From assembly GCF_000372465.1 (NCBI RefSeq), contig NZ_AQUZ01000048.1, positions 1-64,000 of the forward strand: 64,000 nt of DNA, given 5' to 3'. Source of the DNA: Kribbella catacumbae DSM 19601. Its GTDB lineage: Bacteria; Actinomycetota; Actinomycetes; Propionibacteriales; Kribbellaceae. The position numbers and the translations under genes were made by a program. Of the stretch, positions 9,169 through 17,884 are shown piece after piece; within the stretch, counting starts at the first letter, position 1; the number at the start of each line of letters is the position of its first letter. Under the pieces are notes generated by a model. That model saw only the letters and a program-made list of their open reading frames with translations. It was not told the DNA's origin and made no database searches.

Positions 9169-10710
9169 TCACACGGCCTGAAGGCCAGGCTGGCCCTCTT
9201 CGATCACGAACGACTTCGCGGTGGTCACCGCGGCGTCATGCTCCGAGACCTTCGCCACGGCGCGGAAGTCCGCCCGCAGCTGGGTCGGGCTCATCGTCGT
9301 CCGGATGTAGCCGCGGCGGTTGTTGAAGAACTTCAGCCACGGGTTGGTGCCGACGTCGGGAATCGCGGTGGCGCCGTCACCGTCGCCACCGGAAGTGGCC
9401 GAGCTGGTGACGAGCTCACTGCCGATCACTGCCGAGTTGGCGTTGTTGTAGTCAGCCATCAAGTTGTTCGCCCACGCGCGGTGGACGTCGCCGGTGAGCA
9501 CCACCGGGTTGCGGGTGCCACGGCTGACCCAGCCTTGCTGAATGCGGGCCCGGGAGGCACGGTAGCCGTCCCACGAGTCCATGCTCGCTCCGGACGCGTT
9601 GAAACGCCTGGCGAAGAACACCTGCTGCCCGATGATGTCCCAAGTGCCCGTGTGCTGGGCCAGGCCGTCGAGAAGCCAAGTCTCCTGAGCATTGCCAGGC
9701 AGGCTGCGCGAGGCCAGGTCCGCGTCCGAGCAGACTTTCCAGCCGTCACCACAAGCCTGGTCGCTGCGGTACTGCCTGGTGTCGAGCATGTGGAAGGTAG
9801 CGAGGTTCCCCCACTGCAGACGCCGGTAGAGCGGGATGGAGTTGCCGTTGTTGGCCTGCGCCGGCCGCAGTGGCATGTTCTCGTAGTACGCCTTGTACGC
9901 CGCACTACGACGAGCAGTCCACTGTGCAGCCGTCAGTGCGGGAGTACTGTCCGCGCGTATCGTCCCCGCGTAGTTGTTCTCCACCTCATGGTCATCCGGT
10001 ACTACGATCCACGGCGCAACCGCGTGTGCTGCCTGGAGATCCGGGTCCGACTTGTACTGCGCATAGCGGCGCCGGTAGTCCGCCAATGTGCTGATCTCCG
10101 TGCCACCCAGGTGCAGTCGCGTCCGGCCCGCAGTAGCGGGGTACTCGTAGATGTAGTCGCCGAGGAACAGGATGACGCCCGGGTTGTCCTCAGCCATCCG
10201 GCGGTACGCCGTGTAGTAGCCCTCCTCGTAGTGCGCGCAGGAGGTGAACGCCATGACGAGGTCGCGACCGCTGGTGCCCGGTGCGGGCGCAGTACGGGTG
10301 CGGCCGACGGGCGACAGGTGTCCCTGAGCGCGGAAGCGGTAGAAGTAGTCCGCGTCGGGGTTGAGCCCGCTGGCGACTACATGGACCGAGTGAGCGGCGC
10401 CGTACGTCGCAGTGACGGTTCCCGAGGCGACCAGCGTGCTGAAGAGCTCGTTGGTCGACACCTGCCAGTCCACGGCGACATTGGCGTTCGCCATGCCGCC
10501 CTGGCCGTCCGCATTCAGTGGCAGAGGCGCCAGTCGGGTCCACAGCACGACGCTGCTCGCGTCGGGCTCACCAGATGCGACACCTAGCTGGAACGGGTAT
10601 GGAACAGCCGCGGTGGCGTTGATGATGCTGCTGGAGTGGGCGGGTAGGGCAGCGGCACCTGCCGCTGCCAGTCCGCCAAGGACAAGCGTTCGACGACTGA
10701 TGGGTTTCAT
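9169..10710 (-). CDS. phoD: PhoD-family alkaline phosphatase/phosphodiesterase, Tat-exported
   Basis: 513 residues from the ATG at 10710, with GGAAGG eight bases upstream. The leader ISRRTLVLGGLAAAGAAALPA carries the twin-arginine motif. After an N-terminal Ig-like domain (PFQLGVASGEPDASSVVLWTRL) the catalytic PhoD domain shows FTSCAHYEEGYYTAYRRM, ILFLGDYIYEYP, VPDDHEVENNYAG and VVLTGDVHRAWANN, the metal-binding signatures of the family. The enzyme cleaves phosphodiesters such as teichoic acid outside the cell to release phosphate. It is the first gene of a two-gene unit with the repeat protein that follows 11 bases later. Confidence 0.92.
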   Translation of the reverse strand: MKPISRRTLVLGGLAAAGAAALPAHSSSIINATAAVPYPFQLGVASGEPDASSVVLWTRLAPLPLNADGQGGMANANVAVDWQVSTNELFSTLVASGTVTATYGAAHSVHVVASGLNPDADYFYRFRAQGHLSPVGRTRTAPAPGTSGRDLVMAFTSCAHYEEGYYTAYRRMAEDNPGVILFLGDYIYEYPATAGRTRLHLGGTEISTLADYRRRYAQYKSDPDLQAAHAVAPWIVVPDDHEVENNYAGTIRADSTPALTAAQWTARRSAAYKAYYENMPLRPAQANNGNSIPLYRRLQWGNLATFHMLDTRQYRSDQACGDGWKVCSDADLASRSLPGNAQETWLLDGLAQHTGTWDIIGQQVFFARRFNASGASMDSWDGYRASRARIQQGWVSRGTRNPVVLTGDVHRAWANNLMADYNNANSAVIGSELVTSSATSGGDGDGATAIPDVGTNPWLKFFNNRRGYIRTTMSPTQLRADFRAVAKVSEHDAAVTTAKSFVIEEGQPGLQAV

Positions 10711-10765
10711 GGGCCTCACCTTCCGTGGTGCGCATTGGGGCGGTTCGCGCCCATGATCCCCAACA

Positions 10766-10784
10766 TTTGGTAACTTTCCTACAT
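10766..10784 (-). promoter_or_regulatory. Possible operator upstream of phoD
   Basis: The minus strand here reads GTAGGAAAGTTACC, a partial match to the TAGGAA/TTCCTA palindrome at 58514-58536 ahead of another secreted enzyme. Only one half is well kept. It lies about 55-75 bases before the phoD start, a plausible promoter position. Confidence 0.3.
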
Positions 10785-10818
10785 CTCACAACCCTTAGCG
10801 GGAAAACGTTCGCCGAAC

Positions 10819-11213
10819 TCAGCGGATCGGGACGGCCTGAAGCTTGCTCTTAGCGGCGACCCAGGCACGCATCCGGCCGAAGTGCGGGGCGACCTTGTCC
10901 GCCGCGTCGGCGTACGCCGGGTACGCGAACGGCCGGCCGCTTTGGGCGGCCTCGATGCACGGCTGCAGGACCCCGCCGACGGACGAGTACTCCTCCTGCC
11001 GCCGATTCCACTCGACGAAAGCCTTCCCTGCGTTCGCCGTCGAGTAGTGGGCGAGCCGGTCAGGCGACGTGGTGAGGCAGCTCAGAGCGAGCTTGACGTT
11101 CGCCCTGGTGAACGACCTCTCCTCGGCCGCGCCGCTGCAACGCTGATAGCCGGTACTACGAGTGCGACGGCGGCCAGTACGGCCGAGGCCCGTCTGCCGG
11201 TTCGTGACTTCAC
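10819..11213 (-). pseudogene. Small lipoprotein gene with a one-base deletion in the lipobox
   Basis: A GTG at 11213 behind GAGGAG opens a signal peptide (KSRTGRRASAVLAAVALVVPAIS), but that frame ends after 43 codons. The minus-one frame then runs cleanly to a stop at 10819 as CSGAAEERSFTRANVKLALSC and on to MRAWVAAKSKLQAVPIR. The 395-base span is one base short of 132 codons. Adding one G near 11142 (GTTGC to GGTTGC) joins the frames and creates a lipobox, AISGC. The intact product would be a 131-residue lipoprotein of unknown function with conserved-looking cysteines. It is either a fresh mutation or a sequencing error. Confidence 0.75.
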
Positions 11214-11294
11214 TGTTCTCCTCACATCGACTGGGCCCTTGGACACAGTCGACGCTAGGCGTGGGGCTTCTCGGCCCACGTCCGCCACGAGAAG

Positions 11295-11331
11295 GAGGCC
11301 GGCAGTCCGCCTCTCAGCGGATGCCGGCCTC
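11295..11331. terminator. Hairpin terminator downstream of clpX
   Basis: GAGGCCGGCAGTCCGC pairs with GCGGATGCCGGCCTC across a six-base loop, with one bulged base. It lies 30 bases beyond the clpX stop on the minus strand. Confidence 0.75.
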
Positions 11332-11360
11332 TTCAGGAGTTACGCGGTACGGAGTACAGG

Positions 11361-12656
11361 TCAGGCGGTCTTCTCGCGCCGCTCGCGCTTGCGCTCCATC
11401 TGGTCGCGCGGGATCAGCGTCGGGTTGACGTTCTCCAGCACGACCTCGCCGGTGACGACGACCTTGGCGACGTCCTCCCGGCTGGGCACCTCGTACATCA
11501 CGTTGAGCAGGACTTCTTCCATGATCGCGCGCAGGCCGCGGGCACCGGTGCCGCGCAGCAGCGCCTGGTCCGCGATCGCCTCGACGGCGTCCTCGCTGAA
11601 CTCCAGCTCGACGTTGTCGATCTCGAACAGCCGCCGGTACTGCTTGACCAGCGCGTTCTTCGGCTCGGACAGGATCTTGATCAGCGCGTCCCGGTCCAGC
11701 GGGGACACGGTGGTGATGACCGGGAGCCGGCCGATGAACTCGGGGATCAGGCCGAACTTGAGCAGATCCTCCGGCATGACATCGGAGTACCCGCTGAGTT
11801 CCTTCGGCTTCTCCGGCTCGCGGGAGGCGTTGAAACCGAGCGTCTTCTTGCCGACCCGCTGCTCCACCATGTGGTCCAGGCCGGCGAACGCGCCGCCGAC
11901 GATGAACAGCACGTTGGTGGTGTCGATCTGGATGAACTCCTGGTGCGGGTGCTTGCGGCCGCCCTGCGGCGGGACGCTGGCCGTGGTCCCTTCCAGGATC
12001 TTCAGCAGTGCCTGCTGGACGCCCTCACCAGAGACGTCGCGGGTGATCGACGGGTTCTCGCTCTTGCGGGCGATCTTGTCGACCTCGTCGATGTAGATGA
12101 TGCCGGTCTCGGCCTTCTTGACGTCGTAGTCAGCGGCCTGGATCAGCTTCAGCAGGATGTTCTCGACGTCTTCGCCGACGTAGCCCGCCTCGGTCAGCGC
12201 GGTGGCGTCGGCGATCGCGAACGGGACGTTCAGCATCCGGGCGAGGGTCTGGGCCAGGTACGTCTTGCCGCAGCCGGTCGGGCCGATCAGCAAGATGTTC
12301 GACTTGGCCAGCTCGACCGCCTCGTCCTTGGCGTGCCGGCCGGCGCTCGACGAGCCCTGACCGTCACGGACGCGCTTGTAGTGGTTGTAGACCGCCACCG
12401 CGAGCGCCTTCTTCGCCACGTCCTGACCGACGACGTAGGCATTGAGGAAGTCGTAGATCTCCCGGGGCTTCGGCAGCTCCGTCAGACCGACCTCGGAGCC
12501 CTCGTTCAGCTCCTCCTCGATGATCTCGTTACAGAGATCGATGCACTCGTCGCAGATGTAGACGCCGGGACCGGCGATGAGCTTCTTGACCTGCTTCTGG
12601 CTCTTCCCACAGAACGAGCATTTGAGCAGGTCACCGCCGTCACCTATGCGTGCCAC
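11361..12656 (-). CDS. clpX: ClpX, ATPase subunit of the ClpXP protease
   Basis: AAA+ unfoldase that feeds substrates to ClpP. The 431-residue protein starts with a GTG at 12656 (AAGGGA upstream). The N-terminal zinc-binding domain has Cys13, Cys16, Cys35 and Cys38. Walker A is GPTGCGKT at 125-132, Walker B is [13 protein letters not shown], and the pore and tip loops ([20 protein letters not shown]) are normal. Length and all motifs match the family. It is the last gene of tig-clpP1-clpP2-clpX but is separated from clpP2 by 217 bases, so it may have its own promoter. Confidence 0.97.
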   Translation of the reverse strand: MARIGDGGDLLKCSFCGKSQKQVKKLIAGPGVYICDECIDLCNEIIEEELNEGSEVGLTELPKPREIYDFLNAYVVGQDVAKKALAVAVYNHYKRVRDGQGSSSAGRHAKDEAVELAKSNILLIGPTGCGKTYLAQTLARMLNVPFAIADATALTEAGYVGEDVENILLKLIQAADYDVKKAETGIIYIDEVDKIARKSENPSITRDVSGEGVQQALLKILEGTTASVPPQGGRKHPHQEFIQIDTTNVLFIVGGAFAGLDHMVEQRVGKKTLGFNASREPEKPKELSGYSDVMPEDLLKFGLIPEFIGRLPVITTVSPLDRDALIKILSEPKNALVKQYRRLFEIDNVELEFSEDAVEAIADQALLRGTGARGLRAIMEEVLLNVMYEVPSREDVAKVVVTGEVVLENVNPTLIPRDQMERKRERREKTA

Positions 12657-12779
12657 CGGGACAGATCCCTTCTCTGAGCAGTCGACCCGGGTTGGCCATC
12701 GGGGACGGACCCCACCCGGAACTCGCTTCGACGGTACCGCGCCAGGGGCCGAAACGCCGTGCGCACCGACGCGTTGTGA

Positions 12780-12796
12780 CTACGCCGGTGGCGAAC
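12780..12796. promoter_or_regulatory. Weak ClgR-like site ahead of clpX
   Basis: CGCCGGTGGCG (12783-12793) has the CGC-N5-GCG spacing of the actinobacterial ClgR motif CGCYNANRGCG but differs at the central A. It sits about 125-140 bases upstream of clpX in the gap after clpP2. The motif is recalled from work on Corynebacterium. Confidence 0.3.
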
Positions 12797-12873
12797 GCAC
12801 TGTGGCTTGACACTGCGTTCCCCTTTCACCGGACGGCCCTTTTGTCAGTACCGCCGAAGCGGAACGGTCCTGC

Positions 12874-13485
12874 TCAGACGCCGGCCGGAACCGGAGCCTT
12901 GAGCGTCTGCAGGATGTCGTCGATCAGGCCGTACTCGATGGCCTGCTCGGCAGTCAGGAACTTGTCCCGCTCGATGTCGCGCGAAACCTCTTCGAGCGGC
13001 TTGCCGCTGGCCTCGGCGAGCATGGTCTCCAGCAGCGCCCGCAGACGCAGGATCTCGTTCGCCTGGATCTCGATGTCGCTGGACTGCCCGTAGGTGCCCT
13101 CGGTGGCCGGCTGGTGGATAATGATCCGGCTGTTCGGCAGGGCGAGCCGCTTGCCCGGCGTACCGGCGGCGAGCAGTACCGCGGCGGCCGAGGCGGCCTG
13201 GCCCAGGCAGACCGTCTGCACGTCCGGCTTGATGTAGCGGATCGTGTCGTAGATCGCGGTCAGCGCGGTGAACGAACCACCGGGCGAGTTGATGTAGATG
13301 CTGATGTCCCGGTCGGAGTCCATCGCCTGCAGGCAGAGCAGCTGCGCCATCACGGCGTTGGCGATCTCGTCGGTGATCGGGGTACCGAGGAAGATGATCC
13401 GGTCCTCGAACAGCTTGGTGTAGGGGTCGATCCGGCGCATGCCGTACGACGTGCGCTCCTCCCACTGCGGGATGAAGTAGTTCAT
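12874..13485 (-). CDS. clpP2: ClpP2, protease subunit
   Basis: Serine protease ring subunit; in actinobacteria ClpP1 and ClpP2 form a mixed 14-mer. The 203-residue protein has the serine motif GQAASAAAV (Ser99), the histidine motif IIIHQPA (His124) and an aspartate in SRDIERDKF (about Asp170), so the triad is complete. The start MNYFIPQWEERTSYGMRR is typical of ClpP2. It lies 28 bases after clpP1 and is surely co-transcribed with it. Confidence 0.96.
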   Translation of the reverse strand: MNYFIPQWEERTSYGMRRIDPYTKLFEDRIIFLGTPITDEIANAVMAQLLCLQAMDSDRDISIYINSPGGSFTALTAIYDTIRYIKPDVQTVCLGQAASAAAVLLAAGTPGKRLALPNSRIIIHQPATEGTYGQSSDIEIQANEILRLRALLETMLAEASGKPLEEVSRDIERDKFLTAEQAIEYGLIDDILQTLKAPVPAGV

Positions 13486-13513
13486 GCTGGTGTCCTTAGT
13501 TTCGCGTGGGAGA

Positions 13514-14137
13514 TCAGGAGTTCGGGCTGCCGCTGGTCAGCTGAGCGGCGCTGGCCACGACGTGGTCGATGAAGCCGTACTCCTTCGCCTGGTCCGCGGT
13601 GAACCAGCGGTCCCGGTCGGCGTCGGTCTCGACCTGGTCCAGCGGCTGGCCGGTGTGCTCGGCGATCAGCTTGAACAGCTGCGCCTTGATGTGCAGCGAC
13701 TGCTGGGCCTGGATCTTGATGTCGGAAGCCGTACCACCCATGCCACCGGAAGGCTGGTGCATCATGATCCGCGCGTGCGGCAGGGCGAAGCGCTTGTCCT
13801 TCGCGCCGGCGCAGAGCAGGAACTGGCCCATCGAGGCGGCCAGGCCCATCCCGACGGTGGCCACGTCGTTGGAGATCCACTGCATGGTGTCGTAGATCGC
13901 CATGCCGGAGTCCACCGAGCCACCCGGGGAGTTGATGTACAGCCAGATGTCCTTGTTGGGGTCCTCGGCGTTGAGGAGCAACATCTGAGCGCAGATCGCG
14001 TTCGCGTTGTCGTCGCGAACCTCGGACCCCAAGAAGATGATCCGGTTGCTCAGCAGGCGCTGGTAGATGTGGTCGTCGAGTCCGCCGGATCCGTTGCCGC
14101 CCGCGGCGGTGGGGCTGGCTGCAAATGTCTCGTTCAC
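13514..14137 (-). CDS. clpP1: ClpP1, protease subunit
   Basis: Partner of ClpP2 in the Clp protease. The 207-residue protein begins with a Ser/Gly/Asn-rich segment (probably removed during maturation) and then [17 protein letters not shown]. The triad is visible: Ser102 in GMGLAASMG, His127 in IMMHQPSGG and an aspartate in ETDADRDRW (about Asp172). It is the first clp gene of the block; a ClgR-like site lies 51-68 bases upstream. Confidence 0.96.
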   Translation of the reverse strand: MNETFAASPTAAGGNGSGGLDDHIYQRLLSNRIIFLGSEVRDDNANAICAQMLLLNAEDPNKDIWLYINSPGGSVDSGMAIYDTMQWISNDVATVGMGLAASMGQFLLCAGAKDKRFALPHARIMMHQPSGGMGGTASDIKIQAQQSLHIKAQLFKLIAEHTGQPLDQVETDADRDRWFTADQAKEYGFIDHVVASAAQLTSGSPNS

Positions 14138-14187
14138 GAAGCCGACATTACTGGTCCCCGACGACAGACCTAAGGCTGGTAGGCACC

Positions 14188-14205
14188 TGTTCGCTCACGG
14201 CGCAC
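14188..14205. promoter_or_regulatory. Candidate ClgR operator ahead of clpP1
   Basis: TGTTCGCTCACGGCGCAC contains CGCTCACGGCG, a full match to the core CGCYNANRGCG described for the ClgR activator; only the right flank deviates. ClgR controls clpP1P2 in Corynebacterium and Streptomyces, and this position, about 60 bases before the clpP1 start, fits an activator site. Confidence 0.5.
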
Positions 14206-14257
14206 GCCGTCTGCCCTCAGCGAAACCGCGAACAGCCCTTTTCGGTCTGATGTATTA

Positions 14258-14791
14258 CCCCCACCCGCACTCGCTCGGCGAGCCGGGGTGCCCACCCGAA
14301 CCACAGGGTCGGCGGCGCATTCGCCGAGACGGACCGCGTGGACTGCTGGGCGCTGTGTTGGCTCCACCCGTGCTCGCTCGTCGGGATGGCGCGTGGTGCC
14401 CAGTCGATCCACCGCGCGGGCGGATCAGCAGCCGCTACGACCGCGGCCTGTGGGTGGCGCGTTGGCTGAGGCGAACCTTGTGGCCTGATGGCGGAGCGTG
14501 GTGTCACCGCCCTCGTGCGCATCGCTGGCCGGTGACGATTCCGACGACTTTGGGCACGAAGCAGTCACCGGTACGGCGCTTTGGTGACTGACCGGCGCTC
14601 AAGGTGCCGCCCAGCGCGACACCGGCGCTCACGTTGAGCACCGGGTAGTCGCCGGTAGGGCGTCCGGGTGGCTGGCGGGTGCTCAAAGTCGGCGCAGGCA
14701 TTGCCGAACCGACCGCCGTTGGGCTGTCCGCCGGGCAGGCTCATGGTTCGGGTGGGCACAACACTCCGGCTCGACGAGCGAGCACGGGGGG
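14258..14791. repeat. Large divergent inverted repeat between clpP1 and tig
   Basis: The 45 bases at 14258-14302 recur in reverse complement at about 14744-14791, sharing GTGCCCACCCGAACCA and the GCTCG-rich segment. A third partial copy sits near 14371-14400 in the same direction as the first. Smaller inverted repeats lie between, including TTGAGCACC/GGTGCTCAA (about 14634-14684) and AGTCACC/GGTGACT (about 14565-14588). The 736-base gap holds no recognisable gene on either strand. Confidence 0.65.
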
Positions 14792-14819
14792 ATCCAAAAC
14801 ATCACCCGCTACAACGCCG

Positions 14820-14855
14820 ACGGCCCCGGGATCCGCCTTAGGACTCCGGGGCCGT
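14820..14855. terminator. Terminator hairpin after tig
   Basis: ACGGCCCCGG pairs exactly with CCGGGGCCGT across a 16-base loop. It starts 18 bases after the tig stop. The T-run (TTTT) is on the plus-strand side, so the hairpin may also stop plus-strand transcription. Confidence 0.75.
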
Positions 14856-14873
14856 CAGTTTTGTTCAGGTGTT

Positions 14874-16259
14874 TCAGGCCTTGGCAGGCTCTTCCTCGGC
14901 CGGGGCGTCGGCCTCGGCGGCTTCCGGGTCGGCGTACGAGCCGTCCGGCTGGAGGGTCTTGAGCTCGACGACGTTGCCGGAGGCGTCGGTGACCTTGGCG
15001 TTCTCGACCAGGTGGGCCAGCGCCTTGCCGCGAACGACCTCGGAGACCAGGCTCGGTACCAGGTTGTTCTCGACGGCGTGCTGGGCGAACTGGTCCGGGC
15101 TGACGCCGGAACGCTGCGCGTGCCGGACGATGTGCTCGGTCAGCTCCTGGTCGTTGACGCTCAGCTCCTGCTGCTCGGCCACCAGGTCGAGCACGAACTG
15201 CGCCTTGATCGCGTCCGCGGACCGCTTCTTCAGGTCCTCGTCGAACTCTTCCTCGGTCTGCTCCTCGCCCTCGAGGAACTGCGCGAACGTCATCCCGGAG
15301 TACCCGAGCTGCTGCTCCAGGTTCTCCCGGCGGGCGGCCAGCTCATCGGTCAGCAGGCCCTCGGGGACCGGCACGTCGACGAGCGTGAGGATCTTCTCCA
15401 GTACTGCGTCGCGCGCGTCGCCTGCCTGCTCGAGGCGCTTGCCACGCTCCAGCCGGCCGCGCACGTCCGCGGTGAGCTCCTCGGCGGTGTCGAACTCCGA
15501 AGCGGTCTGGGCGAAGTCGTCGTCGTACTCCGGCAGCTCCTGCTCCTTGACCGCGGTCACGGTGACCTCGACGTCGACGTCCTCGCCCTTGAGTTCACCG
15601 CCGACCAGCTGGGTCACGAAGGTCTTCGACTCGCCGGCGGTCAGGCCGGCCACCGCCTCGTCCAGGCCGTCGAGCAGCTGACCGCTGCCGACCTGGTACG
15701 ACAGGCCGGTCGCCTGGGCCTCTTCGATCTTCTCGCCGTCCTTGGTGGCCGACAGGTCGATCGTGATGAAGTCCTTGTCGGCGACCGCGCGCTCGACCGG
15801 GTTCAGCGAACCGAACCGCTGCCGCAGGGCCTCGATCTGCTCGGTCACCTCGTCGTCGCTGATCGCGATGTCCTCGACGCCGGCCTCGAGGTTGTCCAGG
15901 TCCGGCAGGGTGATCTCCGGGCGGACCTCGACCTCGGCGGAGAACTGCAGGCTCTCCTTGTCGTTGAACTCGGTCACGTCGACCTCAGGCCGGCCGATCG
16001 CCTTGACCTGGTTGTCCTGGACGGCCTGCGAGTACAGCTTCGGCAGCGCGTCGTTGATCGCCTCTTCGAGCACCGGACCGCGACCGACCCGCTGGTCGAT
16101 GACCTGCGGGGGGATCTTGCCCTTACGGAAGCCCGGCACCACGATCTGGCTGCCAATGCTCTTGTACGCCGCGTCGAGGCTCGGCTTGAGCTCCTCGAAC
16201 GGCACCTCGACGATGAGCTTGACCTTGGTCGGGCTCAAGGACTCGACGGTGCTCTTCAC
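14874..16259 (-). CDS. tig: Trigger factor, ribosome-bound chaperone and prolyl isomerase
   Basis: 461 residues from a GTG at 16259, chosen because AAGGAG lies ten bases upstream and the protein then begins KSTVESLSPTKVKLIVEVPF, the usual start; an in-frame start at 16319 would overlap the region next to the tRNA. The ribosome-binding signature is GFRKGKIPPQVIDQRVG (about residues 44-60). The FKBP-like PPIase domain follows at about 150-240 (FITIDLSATKDGEKIEEA) and then the C-terminal arms. The acidic Ala/Glu/Pro tail is common in actinobacteria. The gene order tig-clpP1-clpP2-clpX is conserved. Confidence 0.96.
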   Translation of the reverse strand: MKSTVESLSPTKVKLIVEVPFEELKPSLDAAYKSIGSQIVVPGFRKGKIPPQVIDQRVGRGPVLEEAINDALPKLYSQAVQDNQVKAIGRPEVDVTEFNDKESLQFSAEVEVRPEITLPDLDNLEAGVEDIAISDDEVTEQIEALRQRFGSLNPVERAVADKDFITIDLSATKDGEKIEEAQATGLSYQVGSGQLLDGLDEAVAGLTAGESKTFVTQLVGGELKGEDVDVEVTVTAVKEQELPEYDDDFAQTASEFDTAEELTADVRGRLERGKRLEQAGDARDAVLEKILTLVDVPVPEGLLTDELAARRENLEQQLGYSGMTFAQFLEGEEQTEEEFDEDLKKRSADAIKAQFVLDLVAEQQELSVNDQELTEHIVRHAQRSGVSPDQFAQHAVENNLVPSLVSEVVRGKALAHLVENAKVTDASGNVVELKTLQPDGSYADPEAAEADAPAEEEPAKA

Positions 16260-16337
16260 GGTGGCGGTTCTCCTTGATCGATGACGTCCACAGCCGTGAC
16301 CGGACAGGCCACGCTGCACGGTGCTGCATGGGGTTTG

Positions 16338-16410
16338 TCGGGGCGACAGGACTCGAACCTGCGGTCTCCTGCTCCCAAAGCAGGCGCGCTAGCCACTACG
16401 CTACGCCCCG
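16338..16410 (-). tRNA. tRNA-Pro (anticodon TGG)
   Basis: On the minus strand the acceptor CGGGGCG pairs with CGCCCCG. The anticodon stem CCTGC/GCAGG holds the loop TTTGGGA, so the anticodon is TGG, and the T arm carries GGTTCGAGTCC. CCA is not encoded. The D arm is normal. Confidence 0.93.
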
Positions 16411-16533
16411 CAGTGACCGGACGAGTCTAGTGGACGCGAACCAGTGCTCGCGCCACCACCCCTCCCCGGGACCGGTTTGAGTCCTGGCCCGGCGATGTGG
16501 AATCATGTCCGCGTGCCCGCCGGACGGGTGCAT

Positions 16534-16604
16534 GCGGGTGTAGCTCAATGGTAGAGCCCCAGTCTTCCAAACTGACTACGCGAGTTCGATTCTCGTCACC
16601 CGCT
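16534..16604 (+). tRNA. tRNA-Gly (anticodon TCC)
   Basis: The acceptor GCGGGTG pairs with CACCCGC. The anticodon loop CTTCCAA gives TCC, and GAGTTCGATTC forms the T loop. The 71-base length is usual for tRNA-Gly. A possible promoter, TTGAGT then AATCAT 18 bases later, lies at about 16479-16508. A strong terminator follows directly. Confidence 0.94.
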
Positions 16605-16613
16605 CCCCCAAGA

Positions 16614-16645
16614 AGGGCCCTCAGTCACCGGCTGAGGGCCCTTTC
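16614..16645 (+). terminator. Terminator after tRNA-Gly
   Basis: GGGCCCTCAG pairs exactly with CTGAGGGCCC across seven bases and is followed by TTTCTC, a canonical plus-strand terminator. It overlaps the last codons of the convergent MFS gene. Confidence 0.88.
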
Positions 16646-17820
16646 TCATACCCACGCAACGGCGACCGGGCGGAGTACAGGCCGGCGGTGAGCATGCCTG
16701 CGGTGGCGAGAACGAAAGTGACGCGAAGGCCGACGGCGGTGGCTAGCAGGCCGGAGGCCAGGGCTCCGGCGGTTTGGCCGCCGATGACGAGCGTGCGCCA
16801 GGCGGCCGTCGTCTGCGGGAGCAGGGCAGGCGGGACCAGCAATTGGCGGAGCGTGCGCTGAGGCACGCCGTAGAGGGGCATGCCCACGCCGGTGAGGAGC
16901 TGGCTGAGGAACGCCAGCGGCGTGAGCGCTGCGGCCAAGGCCAGGCCGGATAGGGATGCCAGGAGTTGGCCGGTGATGTAGGCGCGGCCGAGGCCGAGGG
17001 CACGTCCGTACGCCGGGGCGAAGAGCGCGCCGAGCGCGGAGGCGGCTCCTGAGACGGTGATCGCGATGCCGACGAGTACCGGGGACCAGTGGAGCTCTCG
17101 GATGAGGTAGAGCACTACGAGCGGTGCCTGCATCGCACCGCAGGCGGCAGCCGCTGTCGCCGAGATCAGCAGCGCACGGAGCACGGGATCGGCGTAGAGC
17201 ACACGCAGGCCGCCCGTGAGGGACAGGGCTTGACCCCGAGCAAGTACAGGTCGCCGCGGCTCCTTCAGGAGAACAGATGTCACCGCGGATGCCGCATAGG
17301 AGATGGCGTCGAAGGCGATGGCAAACGGGGCACTGACGGCCGTGACCAGAGCTCCGGCGAGGGACGGGCCAGTAGTGGTGGCGACTGTCTGGGTGAAAAG
17401 CGTTGCGCTGTTGGCGGACATCAGGTCGTCGCGCGCGACGAGTACGGGCAGCAGGGACTGGGATGCCGTGTCCGACAACAGGGTTAGCACACCGGCAGCC
17501 GCTGCGACCAGGTAAAGGTGGAGCATCTGCAAATGGCCAATGGCTGCCAGGACAGGGATTGCGCCGAGCAGTAGCGCCCTGCCGACGTCAGCAACGATCA
17601 GTAGACGCCGTAGGGAGAAGCGGCTGACCCAGAGGCCGGCAGGTAGGCCGAACACCAAGTGGGGAAGGACATTCAGCGCCGCCAGGACACCCATCTCCAC
17701 AGGCGACACATGCAACGTGAGCACCGCGACCAGTGGCATGGCGACCGCGGTGATCACAGTACCGGTCGACGAGATCGCCTGGCCGGACCAGAGCTTCACG
17801 AACTCGCGGTTGCGCCACAT
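16621..17820 (-). CDS. MFS transporter, probable drug or siderophore exporter
   Basis: 399 residues from the ATG at 17820, which has GAGGA nine bases upstream; a GTG five codons earlier overlaps that site. The start WRNREFVKLWSGQAISSTGTVITAVAMPL and the loop FGLPAGLWVSRFSLRRLLIVADVGRA are typical of the 12-helix MFS group that includes macrolide and enterobactin exporters. Twelve membrane segments can be counted. The substrate is not predictable. No regulator is adjacent. Confidence 0.83.
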   Translation of the reverse strand: MWRNREFVKLWSGQAISSTGTVITAVAMPLVAVLTLHVSPVEMGVLAALNVLPHLVFGLPAGLWVSRFSLRRLLIVADVGRALLLGAIPVLAAIGHLQMLHLYLVAAAAGVLTLLSDTASQSLLPVLVARDDLMSANSATLFTQTVATTTGPSLAGALVTAVSAPFAIAFDAISYAASAVTSVLLKEPRRPVLARGQALSLTGGLRVLYADPVLRALLISATAAAACGAMQAPLVVLYLIRELHWSPVLVGIAITVSGAASALGALFAPAYGRALGLGRAYITGQLLASLSGLALAAALTPLAFLSQLLTGVGMPLYGVPQRTLRQLLVPPALLPQTTAAWRTLVIGGQTAGALASGLLATAVGLRVTFVLATAGMLTAGLYSARSPLRGYEKGPSAGD

Positions 17821-17884
17821 GCGCCAGATCCTCACAACAGCGCAGGCTCAACCGACAGGGGCGTTCACCGCCAGCGAACCCTGT

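Noticed and set aside
10797-10825. PHO box (PhoP site) ahead of phoD, based on GTTCGCCGAACTC
   Set aside because: Only one loose half-unit, and it overlaps the end of the broken lipoprotein gene; the usual tandem 11-base repeats are absent.
14679-16277. Open frame of 532 codons on the plus strand opposite tig
   Set aside because: It is the antisense shadow of a fully supported trigger factor gene; long antisense frames are expected at this base composition.
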